64,000 nucleotides of DNA. It comes from Montifringilla adamsi (lineage: Eukaryota; Chordata; Aves; Passeriformes; Passeridae). The translations under genes and the position numbers were made by a program. Below are positions 37,401-48,880 of this stretch, piece by piece; position 1 is the stretch's first letter, and every line of letters begins with the position of its first letter. Below the pieces are notes generated by a model that worked only from the letters and a program-made list of their open reading frames with translations, had not been told where the DNA came from and did not search any database. The stretch spans positions 7,739,784 to 7,803,783 of the forward strand of contig JAGGNK010006559.1 in the NCBI GenBank assembly GCA_017590115.1, written 5' to 3'.

Positions 37401-40400
37401 CTAACAGTATGTATTAAACTGTTGGGTGTAAATGGTGTTGCTTCACTTTCTGCTTCTGCTCAGCCCTTAGTTACTGAGTGAGGTGATGCTAATCCACAGG
37501 GCCTATCTGGGCCTGTACGATACAGAATGTCAGCTGGATGTCTGCCTTGGTTTCTTGGGATTTTCAAAAGACAGACGTGAGTTCTCTGGCTTCTGCCCCA
37601 TGGGTCAGAGTTGAGGAGCACAGCAGAAGATGTGGGAGAGAAAATGTAAGGAACTCTTATAAATAACCCAGCTTAATCTCCATAGCTGTGGACCTGGTAC
37701 CTTTGGTGAGATACCACATTGGTGTGTGTTCTTCCCTTACGATTTCACCTCAATGGATGACTGGTTTTGTAGGTTTTAACCTAGTGATAAGCAAAATTAA
37801 ATTGAATGTTTGTAGAAATGCATGCAGATAAGGTTCAGTACTCCTAAATTAGAGAGTGCACCTGGTCATATAAAAGTTAGACTTGGGCTGACTGATGGCA
37901 TCTCTTGCCCAGTGCAGTTCATGTGTAGATGTTTTGTTTTACAAAACGTTTGTGTTGACTATAATTCCTCATCAAACTTACATAGATATTAGAAGTGAGT
38001 GAGGAACTCACTCTTCTGTGGATATTTCCAACACTGATGTTTTCAGGTTTTGTGACCTTCTCACGTTCCTCTAGCTGTTGTAATAACCTTTCTAGCAGGC
38101 GTTTAGAAACAGGACATTTGAGATTAGCTTGTTGCAAGTACCCTATTTTCACTTAAAATATCTTAAAGTATGAGTTATCCTTACTTAACTAGGAAGCCTT
38201 TAACATGTGATCCATCTGTCCAATTCAAGCAGCTTGGATAATGTTGAATACAGGTACTGTTCGGTGGCTACTTCACATAGCTTATAATAATAATAATTTT
38301 TTTTTAAAAGCAACCATCTGTTGATGAACAGAAATACTGCCAGTATTTGTCAAATGTATGCTTTATCTGACCTGTTCTACTTAGCACCTTATGGCAAAAC
38401 TTTCTCATCAAAACATTTTACAAATATTTTTGTTCTTACAGTGCCTTATTAGATTGGTAAGAACAGTAGTCTAACTTTTTAGTTTGGGGATTCATTTACC
38501 AAGGATTAGGGAGATAAATCTTTCTTCAGTTGCAAGAAGGAGTCACCTGCAGTAGCTACAGAGATGATGACTATCTTGCAGCTGTAGGTGAAAATCACTG
38601 TTCTGTTCTAATGATCTTTACAGCCTTTTGAAGAAAACAGCTGGAATAATGTAAAGTTTCTACAGCAGAAAGCTCTAACAACCTATGTAGCCCGATCTTC
38701 TTTTTCTCATAGGGAGTGGCTGGGCAAATAGGTAAAATTCAAGAAATGCCACTGTGCTAATGTATTAGTGCTAATAATGCGCAGTAATGAGTTAAAAAAG
38801 CATTTGATTAATGATTCATAATTAGTTTGAAATTAACTAAAAGCAGAGCAAAGCAAAAGGAATTAAAAGAAGTATGGAGAGGAATAAGAGGACCTCTTTA
38901 GTTTGCAGAGTGGGAATTAGGTGTGCAAGGCATTCTGGAAGTGTCTTTTGAAATGTTCTTTCTTCAGTTGGATGTGCAGCCAGTCACAGACTCTGCCTTT
39001 TCCCATTCCCTGTTCTCGCCTGGGTATTGTTAGCAATTGGAGATAAAAGCCTTTAATCATGGGCAATTAATGGGACACCAGAGCAAATCACTTGAAGTGT
39101 TGAGTCAGGATGTGCATGTTAGAGTATGTTAAACTTGTGTGTGAATGCTCCTGTTGAATGCAGAGCAGCCTTATGTATTTAACTTGAATCAATCAAAGGT
39201 CATTTAATGTTCTCATCTGATGGAGAACATAATTCAGAATGTAAGTTAAATTATACTGATCTATCTGTGTATGACTGAGAGGCTCTTGACATAGATGTTT
39301 ACTGTGCTGTAACTTCAGTGTTTTGCACTGTACTTCATTTATCTCAACTTTCCTCCATGTTGCTTGTTATTGATCAGTTTTCATGATGCTGCTATTTAGA
39401 GGACTACAAACTTTTAAGTGGACATAATTTACACAGAAAATGGCAGTTCATTGAAATTGGGATGTTTCATTGCAAATATTTTAGACCTGACAGACTTTGA
39501 CCCAAATCAAAATAAGACACAACCTTTCCTTGATTCCTGGTGAACTTGTTTTGGCCAGAGGCCTGGTGTTTTCATGGTCCTCATCACATAGACAAACTGC
39601 CAAGGATCCCACCTTGTGACCGGGGGTGCTGTGTTTCTAGGAGCATGTGGTTTCATTGGATAGCCTGCAGGAGAAGTCTGCTGCGAAGTCGGAGGTTGAA
39701 GAAATCCCTCATGGGCTTGCCTCATATTTGGGGACCTGCAGTAATCCTCTGTATCTGTCTTTTGAAGCTGTCAGTCTTTTAAACATTAAAACTAAGAAAA
39801 AAAGTGTTCTGTTTGACAGTTTTAAAACTGAAGCCTTCAGCTGGTGGGAAATTTGGAGTTTTATGGGGTTTGTCTGCTTTGAGAGCCCAGAAACTAACTG
39901 GTTCTAGTTGGAGCTGTGTTTTATCATGCTTTTGTGGATGCCAATTAATATCTCTCTTCCTCTTTATTTTCAATCTGGAGTTCATCTGATGGAGCACCTC
40001 AGGAGAGCCCAAACCTCTGCTGCCTAAAGTCTTTAATTTACCCCTTTTCATGTCAGCCTTTACCACAGAGGTTTGCAAGTTGCAATTTCCTGTGTCTTGT
40101 GTAGGAAGACTTACATACAGGAAAGAATATCCTGAAGCTTCTCTATTCCAAAATACTAAAATGAACAGTGAAGCATATATTCTTCAGGGATCTGAGAAAG
40201 AAGGGAGCTGAACTTGCCTCTCAGAAGGAGCTGTGCTACAGAGAAGAGGAACTGTCCAGTTGAAGTAGTTGTAGATGCGGTGTGCATAGCTGGACATTCT
40301 TTTGTGAGTGACCCTTAACAAAATCAAGACTTTTCCTGGACATTTCTCTTGAGCTGCATGATGTGATGGAGGTAGAGATTAGGAAAAGGTCTCTCTCTTT

Positions 40401-41909
40401 ATTTTTTTTTTAATTAAATATGATATTTTATGAAGTAATTCAAGCGTTGTTGTATTCTCCCTGTAAAAAAAAAAAAATCTTCTGAACTTTCTGTTGGTCA
40501 AGAAGACAACAGTCACACTAAAAATGAAGGAAAAATTGGGAGCCACTCTGAATTCAATACATTGGAATTCTTTTATGGTTGAAGATACTGAAAGTACAGT
40601 TGTGTGTCTGAAAAAATAAGAGGCACTCTTATGCTATATTAGCCGTCCCACATTTAGCTTGTTGTTCCAAGATGTTTGCATGCTTATTAAGATTATGGCC
40701 ACTGTAGTAGAGGCAGATAAATTTTAGCACCTTAAGAATCTCTCTTGTACAGAGTTCTTGACCTATTCCCAGAGTCAACAAGTTGATTTGCTTTTGAAAT
40801 GGAAAAGTTTTGTCATAGAGTTATAACATTCTCAAGATGTAACTTTCTTAGTGTACATGGTATAGCAGACATTAGAGAGAAAATATGTAGCAAGTCGTCT
40901 TTCCCCCCCCCTGTTTTGAATCTCTCATTTGGGTGAGTTGAAGGGTCAAATTCTGATGGATGCTAAGGATTGTCTCTTTTCACAGCATAAAAGTGTCAAA
41001 AGAATATTTTTTCCTGCCTCTGACCTTGATGTGTAAAATGTATTGTAGTACCCTTGTGTGCTTGAGATGTTCTCAGGTATCCCTGACACCTACAAAAGCC
41101 AAATGCTGTGTGCAGCTGGTTCTGTTATCTCCTAATCTCCCACACAGTTCTGGTAGTTCTCCTGTTGTTCCTGTGGCCATCTAGACATCTCTCTCTCACT
41201 CTTTTGTCCCCTTGGTAGTTCTTCAGGGTACAGACATTTCAGAGCTGCATCTGTAATGTCTGAGTGGCTTCCTCTTCTTTCCTTTCCCCTTCCACCACAA
41301 TCCATCACACTCTTTGGTGTCAGTAACAGCTGCACAGCAGATAATTTTTTGCATCCTTAGAACTGTAATATTTGTAACTCCATACATGTAGCTATGATAC
41401 ACAGTTACATTAAGGATCTTCTGGTCTTTTTAGCTTCCTCAAGGCTCTTCTAGTCTTTCTTGATGCAGCATTTTGCCCTATTTTTTTGTTCCTGGTTAGA
41501 AATAGCTTCTTTCAACATAAAGAAGTTAAGATATTCTGTTGTAAATTTGATTTTTAGGAAGCCTGAATATTTTAGAGTCCTGTGTTGTGATTCAAAAATT
41601 GTGCTCCCTTCTTTCATCTCTTGGATTTATAATAAGGTGTCAGCAATGATCTAGTCCATCTGGGAGCTTGCATCAATGCTTGGGAGAGCCATATGTGTCT
41701 GCCTCAAACAAGGCTATAGAAAAGTGTTCCACTAGCAACCAAGATGTCATCCATCTGCTAGACAATCCTGTAGCTAGTTAGCTTAATGACGTATTTATTT
41801 GACTCGATGTTTCTGCAGAGCAGAATCCAGCTTTCTTCCCTGCTCAAATTAATACCAAAACCTCTCTGATATGGAGAAGAAAAACCTGCTTGCTCTGGAG
41901 AACGTCAGG

Positions 41910-42085
41910 AAGTCTGTGGCTCGGTGGGTTTGATCCGTTTGTCTGCCTGGGGATGCTGCAGTCCCGAATTCCCAGTGAGCGCGTTGCTGGGAGGCGGCTC
42001 TGGCCTCTCCGAGCGGGCAGCCCGTGCAGGGCGGGTGTCTGGGGCCAGGGATCCGCGCACCAGGCACAGGGCCCGGTGACCTGAG
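41910..42085. promoter_or_regulatory. Small CpG-rich patch, possible alternative promoter or enhancer
   Basis: About 175 bases with several CpGs (GAGCGCGTTGCTGGGAGGCG, CCGAGCGGGC, GATCCGCGCACC) within AT-rich DNA. A CCAAT (CCAATCAT at about 42100) lies just to the right. It is too small for a classic CpG island. LDLRAD4 is known to use several promoters, so an alternative first exon is possible, but no clear donor was identified. Confidence 0.3.
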
Positions 42086-42779
42086 CTGCATGGGGAAATC
42101 CAATCATGCTGCTACTGCTTTAGGGTATTATTTTAGCACACGGGCCTGTGGGAGGATTTTCTCCAGCCGTGGGCAGAGCTGGAATTGTCACAGTAAATGT
42201 TTTACCCGGCCACACGGAATAAACCAGGTGATTATTGCACTTGGTGACTTCCGTGGAAGTACTTGTTTGAGACTAAGGGGTTCACAGTCTTCAACATACA
42301 TGTTCTAGATATTTGTAATCTCAGATGGCCCTGCAAAAAGTCAGAGCTCCAGGAATTGTGCTGGAAATATACTGTGGGAAGACCAGTTCTGTAAACTTCA
42401 GAAACTCCACATTCATACTGAGGTAAAAAAGAGCACATTGAGACTGACTGTCATTGATTTCTTAACTTTCTGGTCACTATCGCACTGTTTTGGTCTTTTT
42501 TGTAGTCCAAAGAGGCCAAGTCACTCTTGCTGCAAATTCTAGCTTGATCTAATTTCTAATCTGTCTGTGAGTCAGACTTAAGTTGAGAAGGGGACAAAAC
42601 AACACAAGAAATGCAAATTGAGATGAAAAGAATGTTTTGTGTTAATGGCAATTATATTAATCTATGTTGAGGCAATCTAGTGAATTTAATGTGGAAAAAT
42701 ACAGATGTATATTCAGACCACTGTACAGTTGGATCCAGCAAATCTTCATCCATGTCTTGCATGGGAGTTTACATGCAGC

Positions 42780-42829
42780 TTCACATGGATTTCAGTGGAT
42801 TCACATGGATTTGAGTGGATTCAGTGGAC
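42780..42829. repeat. 20-bp tandem repeat, 2.5 copies
   Basis: The unit is TTCACATGGATTTCAGTGGA at 42780, repeated at 42800 with one change (TTGAG for TTCAG), followed by a half unit TTCAGTGGAC at 42820. This is a small minisatellite seed. Confidence 0.92.
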
Positions 42830-43032
42830 TGAAGCCAACATGGGGCTGTCTACTGAGGCTGGTAAATTTTGCCTGACAGAGGTTGTTTAAAGTAGCAGAC
42901 ATGGATACAAATACTTAGTGAACTTCAAGGAAAAAATAATTAGTAGTCAATGGTGCTCCTAAATACAGGTGAGAAACAGATCATAAATAAGGCACAGAAG
43001 AAAATGTCCTTTCTTGCGCTTGGAGGCCTCAA

Positions 43033-43122
43033 GGTTTTTTTTTTGTTTGTTTGTTTGTTTGTTTTTTGTTGGTTGTTTTGTTTTGGTTTTTTTTTTTTTT
43101 TTTTTTTTGGTGTGTGTGTGTG
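43033..43122. repeat. GTTT microsatellite, T run and TG run
   Basis: A compound simple repeat: T run, (GTTT) units, mixed T/G, a run of about 22 Ts and (TG)n. Low complexity only. Confidence 0.95.
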
Positions 43123-43244
43123 AGCATATTAGCAGTTCTAAGCTGAAAAATAGGTGAAAGTGAAAACAGGACAATTCCGTGGAGGAAAGTAGAGATTGAA
43201 GGGGTGAACTGTACTCACTTTTGCTTCATCCTCTAATGCTACAA

Positions 43245-43316
43245 AGAGAATTATAGAATAATTCAGGTCAGAAGGAACCTTCTGGAGTTCTAGTCCAGTC
43301 TGCAGTAACAGGACTA
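43245..43316 (-). mobile_element. Short CR1 LINE tail fragment
   Basis: GAGAATTATAGAATAATTCAGGTCAGAAGGAACCTTCTGGAGTTC...AGTCCAGTC on the plus strand matches the reverse complement of the last ~70 bases of a CR1, with the octamer tail at the left. Strongly truncated. Confidence 0.75.
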
Positions 43317-46300
43317 AGGCTTTTCTGAATAAATACTTTTGAATCTGGAAACTCTTTAGATCTTAACTTTCAAAACTTGGTGTTTTTTCATATGTTTTGA
43401 ATTGCTTCTGTTTGGTCAGAAGTGCAGGAAAGGTCAACTGGAAGAAAAAAAAAGTGTGAGAAAAGAGTATCTTCTAAAGATGATAAGTAAGTGCCAAAAC
43501 CAGCAAAGTTAACACAACTCTAGCTGCAAATGGGAGAGAGTGACCATGTTAAGAGTATCTGAAAACTATTGCATGTGTTTAAAGTAAGCAAGTTTTATTT
43601 CCTTGAGATGTTTTAAATAATTAAAGAATGTTATAGTTTCTCTTTTGAGAAGGGAAACGGCTAACAATTCTTCACTCATATGAACTTACATATATTTATT
43701 TGTATTCCTTTTGTCACAGGGCTACTATCCATTGTTAAATAAAATAAGATAAAAGTGTCTTTTCCATATCATGTTATGAAAACATAGAAGTCCTCTCAGA
43801 GGTAACCCTGATTGGTTAGAGTAACTTTGATTAAACTTTTGGAGAGAAGGGGAATTTACATCTTGCTGTAAAACTTACAGGATCAAAACTTGATTAAAAA
43901 AGAATAAAAATTTTTGTATTTTCCACAAAAATTACATTTGCATTGGATTGATGCATTCTTTAGTCTTGTATGATACTATGCATAAAAAAATTTAAAAAGA
44001 ATTAGAAGTCATAAAGCTATGAAGTTTTATATATATCTACCTTTAAAAGTGCCTGCTTCAGTTTTTATTTTATTATTGGTGTTGTCAAAGGGTACTTTAC
44101 AGGAAGTATTTCTGTTCTGATGAATTGGATTTTCTGATAGAAAACAGATCTGCAGGAGTATTTCTGACAAGAACTGATAACTTCTTGCTTGGGAAGAATT
44201 TCTTTATCCTTCTTTATCTTAGTTACACTTATTTGTTTTGGGTTTGAATTTTTTTTAAGTGCCTTAACATTCTTTGCATTTCCACTGAAAATTTAGAACT
44301 TGATTAGGGATATTCCTAAAACTCAGTTGGTTTGAAGCTTCATTTTGTTCCATTGTTTCACTCCTCTTTGTATTTGTTTTACCATCTAAGAGAATATATT
44401 AATGTATAGAAATGATGGGGCATCTTCCGATTTAGCCAATTTGTGCGTTGGATATGTTTTGTCTGACTCTGTAGCCAGAAATATTAGTATTTTCTTAATT
44501 TCTTACATGTGCAGATACTTACATGTGCAAGACCTTGACTATTTTTTTTTGTATCTCCTGCTGCTGATTTCCCAGTTCTGTTTACCTGCTGCTAAGCCTG
44601 TGTAGCTTAATGGAAGGAGATGTATACAAAATAATTTTGAACCTACTTTATGTTTCTATTTACTTAGAATTGAGACTGACAGAAAACCAAACGAGGTTTT
44701 GCTTCTGAAGGTCATAGCACTGGCTGTGTCAGGTTTTTGTCCTGTTGGCCAAGTGTTTTCCTTCTTCCAGCGCTTCATATATGTGGATGAGTATGTTTTC
44801 CTTGTTAAATATTCTTGTCCAGTGACACAGAAGTGCTGTGTTTCAAAAGAACAATTATGTGCTTGACAGCTACTGAAGTAATTAACATAAAATTGAACTG
44901 TCTTATCCAATTTAGTTTATGTACACTAAGGTAGTGTTTTAACGCATAATGATAAAAAAGGGAATGTAGAATAGTGCTACATCTTTCTGGAATAATTTCT
45001 GGAATGGCTGTTGCTTAGATCTCACAGTGGTAGAGTTTTAAGTCCTGCCTTTGTATTTGGATACTCAGAATAAGGGGGAAAACAAAGGGATCTACACAGA
45101 TATCTGAAAATCCTTATTTTCAGATATCTGTGTAGTGGTTTCTGTTTGACACTGTTTTGTGGTATAGCCTTTATGCTACTTAAATTTAAAAAAAAAAGGC
45201 CCAGAAAATAAATGGAAAAGACTGACTTTGAGTTTTGTGTGGAATGTTTCTTTGGTGAGCTTGAACATGTGACAGGTCTGAATGCTGTCAAATCCAGCAG
45301 TCTCATTTCAACTTGGATCAGCAGGGGATAAACCTCGAACACACAATTAAGGATGGACACAATGTGTAACTTCAGTAGTGAGTTATCACATCGAAGTCTG
45401 ACCTACTAGACATGGTAGATGCTACCAAAACACTGACTTTATTTTCAAGTACTTGCTATTTATTACTGAAGCAATTAGCCACCTTTTACATTTCATTTTA
45501 GCTGATTGCTGGCACAGTATAATTTTTTTGTTCAAGGTTTATCATATCAAAGCAAATTACATACTACAGGGCGCATTTGTTTTGTGAACATCACTTTTAC
45601 AGTCAAAACCTTATGTGCTGCTGGATAAACAAGTCATGTTTTAATTAGGTATGTCTGTGTTCACCAAAACTGTGTCAGAATGTAAAACCATCAGCTTAGA
45701 GTTTGATTAAAGGAGAATGAGTACCCTTGTGCAGTCTCCTTAGTTTTTTAGCTATTCTGTGAACTCTGTATTCCCTTTGTAGCGTCAAACAGTCCTGCAA
45801 AGAGCTGGCCATTAAATATTTTTTTGCATTTTTTGTAATTAAGAATAATTTTTGAGTAATTATTCATGATGATACTTGCCTGAAAACATAATTTTGTCTG
45901 TTAATGCTAAATAAAAAAGTTACACATTTTATTCATGTTTTCCATCTTTTTTTCAGAGAGACTGTAAAAGGTAAATGGTACAAATACAATATCCCATATA
46001 ATTGAAAATTACTGATAAAATGGGGTAGAGAAATGGATAATGCAAAACCCAAATATGCTTATAATAGATATAATTATGTTAATTAACATATAAAAAAATT
46101 TAAGTGAAAGTTCATGAATATTTAAAATCCACTATGAACTGTAGCAAGGACTTTAGAAAACCCCAACAAACAACCCAACCTGAAGTATATATTGCAGAGG
46201 CTTCTAATAGTTTTACAAGAAAAATTACTTGCTGTTCTTTTTGCATGAGTGGCTGTTAGATTCATGCTATCTCAAAAGTTCAAGGAAGGAATAAGACTCC

Positions 46301-46332
46301 ATTTCCTGTCCTTTATTATTTAATTAAACTGT
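43317..46332. other. No gene recognised; contains a perfect hairpin
   Basis: About 3 kb of AT-rich DNA with no supported exon. The main structure is the perfect 19-bp inverted repeat at 45092-45135. A TAATTA-rich stretch lies at about 45825-45920. Confidence 0.55.
45092..45135. repeat. Perfect 19-bp inverted repeat with 6-base loop
   Basis: The left arm at 45092-45110 (CTACACAGATATCTGAAAA) is the exact reverse complement of the right arm at 45117-45135; the loop TCCTTA is 45111-45116. Each arm also contains the palindrome AGATATCT. No terminal-repeat transposon, tRNA or known microRNA was recognised around it. Confidence 0.95.
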
Positions 46333-46337
46333 CTGGT

Positions 46338-47172
46338 GGTCATAGTTTAACCCACTTGGTCTCTCCTCCACCAGTGGGACTGGGGAGAGAATTGGAAGGG
46401 TAAAAGATGAAGAACTCACGGGTTGAAATCAAATGGAAAATGAAAGCTGTCCATAAAAGCAAAGCAAAACCCAGAATGATTTCGCTGCTTCCTGTGGGCA
46501 GGCAGGTGCTCAGCCACCTCCAGCACAGCAGGGCCTCCTCATGTGCTTTGGTGGCTGGGGAAGGACAAACACCATCACTCCAAATGTCCTTTCCTTCACT
46601 CTTTTCCCCCCACTTTCTATACTGAGCATGGAATATGGGCTGGAATATCCCTTTGGTCAGTTTGGTTTGCCAGCCCAGCTGTGTCTCCTCCCAGCTTCCC
46701 AAGCACCCCCAGTTTCCTCGTTAGCCTGGCAGTACAGAAGGCAGAAAAACCCAGAATGATTTTGCTGCTTCCTGTGGGCAGGCAGGTGCTCAGCCACCTC
46801 CAGCACAGCAGGGCCTCCTCATGTGCTTTGGTGGCTGGGGAAGGACAAACACCATCACTCCAAATGTCCTTTCCTTCACTCTTTTCCCCCCACTTTCTAT
46901 ACTGAGCATGGAATATGGGCTGGAATATCCCTTTGGTCAGTTTGGTTTGCCAGCCCAGCTGTGTCTCCTCCCAGCTTCCCAAGCACCCCCAGTTTCCTCG
47001 ATAGCCTGGCAGTACAGAAGGCAGAAAAGGTGTTGGCTCTGTGTAAGCCCTGCTCAGCAGCAGCAAAAGCATCTCTATATTATCAACCCTGTGTTCAACA
47101 CAAATCAAAATCACAGCCCCCTTCCAACCACTGTGAAAAAAAAACAACTCTACTCCAGCCAAAACCAGCACA
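46338..47172 (-). mobile_element. Solo LTR of an endogenous retrovirus, with internal duplication
   Basis: On the minus strand the element starts with TGTGCTGGTTTTGGCTGG (47172 leftward) and ends ...GGGTTAAACTATGACC (46338). I recognise both ends and the interior (the TGCTGAGCAGGGCTTACACAG-like block, the 'ACTGACCAAAGGGATATTCC' block, and the pyrimidine/poly(A)-like end before ACCCGTGAG) as a common bird ERV LTR. CTGGT at 46333-46337 and 47173-47177 forms a perfect 5-bp target duplication, which fits a solo LTR and an ERVL-like 5-bp stagger. The terminal CA has mutated to CC. A 280-bp block is present twice in tandem. Reverse-strand open frames of 120-190 codons through it are not genes. No gag, pol or env sequence is attached. 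Confidence 0.85.
46466..47028. repeat. 280-bp tandem duplication, two copies inside the LTR
   Basis: Copy 1 is about 46466-46748 and copy 2 about 46746-47028, with a period of exactly 280. By eye I find only two differences: C46483/T46763 and T46721/A47001. The copies share AAA at the junction, which suggests microhomology. Without the extra copy the LTR would be about 555 bp. Confidence 0.95.
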
Positions 47173-48857
47173 CTGGTCTTGACTATCATCTGTCATTCAG
47201 AACCACCAAGATGACTTCTAGATCTTCTTGTCACTGTTGTTCAGACTATTTCTCAATCCATTTCTACGAACTTTGGGAATCTTAGTTTAGTAAGAGTTTC
47301 CCGGGTACGAGGTCTGAATTTGACTTTGTGAATAAATAGCCTTCTTGAGTAGGTAGTTTATGGGCTCTTTATGGCATGGAGGTTTTATGTCATCCTCCTG
47401 CTGCAAGAAATTTTTCCATGATGGCAGGAAAGTGGCAAACTTTTCCACTTGTTTGCCACCGACTTTGCTCTCATTTTCATTAAAAACTGCAGAACGGTCA
47501 GAATTGTTGACAGGCAATGCTTATTTCATTAGAAGAGAATGGTTTGGTCCTGTGGTTTGAATTCTGCATTAAAAAAGAGAAGAAAAAACTCTCCAGTGGC
47601 CTCTTCCTATTCCTAACTCCAAGTTAATAGTTGTCAAGAAAACAGGGAGAGTAGAAGAGATGGGTATGTGATTATCTACAGACACACAGTAAAGTGTTTT
47701 CCCTGATCAGTACTTTTATGTATTTTATATTAATTTTTTATAAAACATGATTTTCCTCACTTCCCAGTTCTTTCTAGTTTACCAGATGACTGAGGTTAAA
47801 TTAAGTACTTCCCAGATATGATTTTCAGGAAAGCAAATTTACTGGAGCTAACTCTGCAGGAGCCCTGTGCTGATACTGATGGCTGGCTGTGTTCATTGGC
47901 AAGAGAACGGTTCTCAAGTGAGATTATAACCAAGAAAACGTGTTGACTCCTCTCAATACAGATTCTCCTTTTATACCCAAGTCTGTGTTTGTAACTGAAA
48001 GTGTGGGATATATTCAAATTTGAACTTCTGTTCATGTCTGTGAGGGGGAAAATGTCCTTATGTTTTAAGTGACTGCATATTGTGTCTGTGCAAATATAGG
48101 TCCTCTTGATGTGAGGAGAGCTATTGAACACATCGAGATTTGTGCTGTACAAAGCTTTAGGAATGCTCATCTCGGTACTTTAGGATTTGGGGTGTGTGTA
48201 AGAAAAAAAAATCTGCTTTAACTTAAGGCTAGTAGAAGGATCTCAGCATATAGGTAGTGTTTTGATTATAGCTATTTGAAAGGGAAATGAAAGCAGTGTC
48301 ATTTTAGTAGTGTTCACAAACCTTGTTGATTTTCTTATATTTTATGTCAGATACAAAACAAGATGATTAACTTTTCAGAAAGAAAAAAAAATCTTCTCTT
48401 CTAAAACCAGGAACACAGGGATGGTGACAATATTGTTTATTGCTCAGACTTAGGAATTGGTATATACTGAGCAATCTAAGAACCTTGTTTTATTGTTAGG
48501 TGTCAAAAACAATGCAATATGAAATGTTGAAATGCTGGATTTTTGTATGAGGTTTACAGTGTATTATCAAAGATATTGAAAGAAGCAATGACCATTAACA
48601 ACAATAAAAAATATATATCCTATAAGTCTTAATATGAAGTGATAATTAAGAACATCAACAACCCAGATGACTGTAACCTTCCTTATGATGTGTAGGTTTC
48701 AACCTGTGGCTGAAAGTAAATATAGAAACCTAAAGGAAAATAAACATTTCTGAATAGATTATCACTGTCCCAGTTTAATGCAAAGACATGATTGGTTCAG
48801 AAATTAGATAGGTTACTTTTCCATATGTTGAAAATAATCTGTGCCATAAAAATAAAA

Positions 48858-48880
48858 GCATAGTGCCTTAAGCACTATGC
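48858..48880. repeat. Perfect 9-bp inverted repeat
   Basis: GCATAGTGC at 48858-48866 and GCACTATGC at 48872-48880 are exact complements with a five-base loop CTTAA. Confidence 0.9.

Larger units (their letters stand above)
31476..43244. other. Probable first intron or intergenic, no coding exon recognised
   Basis: About 12 kb of AT-rich DNA. I looked specifically for an LDL-receptor class A repeat and a transmembrane exon, as expected for LDLRAD4, and saw neither. It holds inverted repeats at 33748-33773 and 34471-34497, a TAAT-rich cluster at 38750-38840, a small CpG-rich patch at 41910-42085, a 20-bp tandem repeat at 42780-42829 and a GTTT/T tract at 43033-43122. Confidence 0.5.

Noticed and set aside
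46617..47189. 190-codon minus-strand frame with an internal repeat of about 93 residues
   Set aside because: It is a reading through the duplicated LTR; the protein repeat merely reflects the 280-bp duplication.
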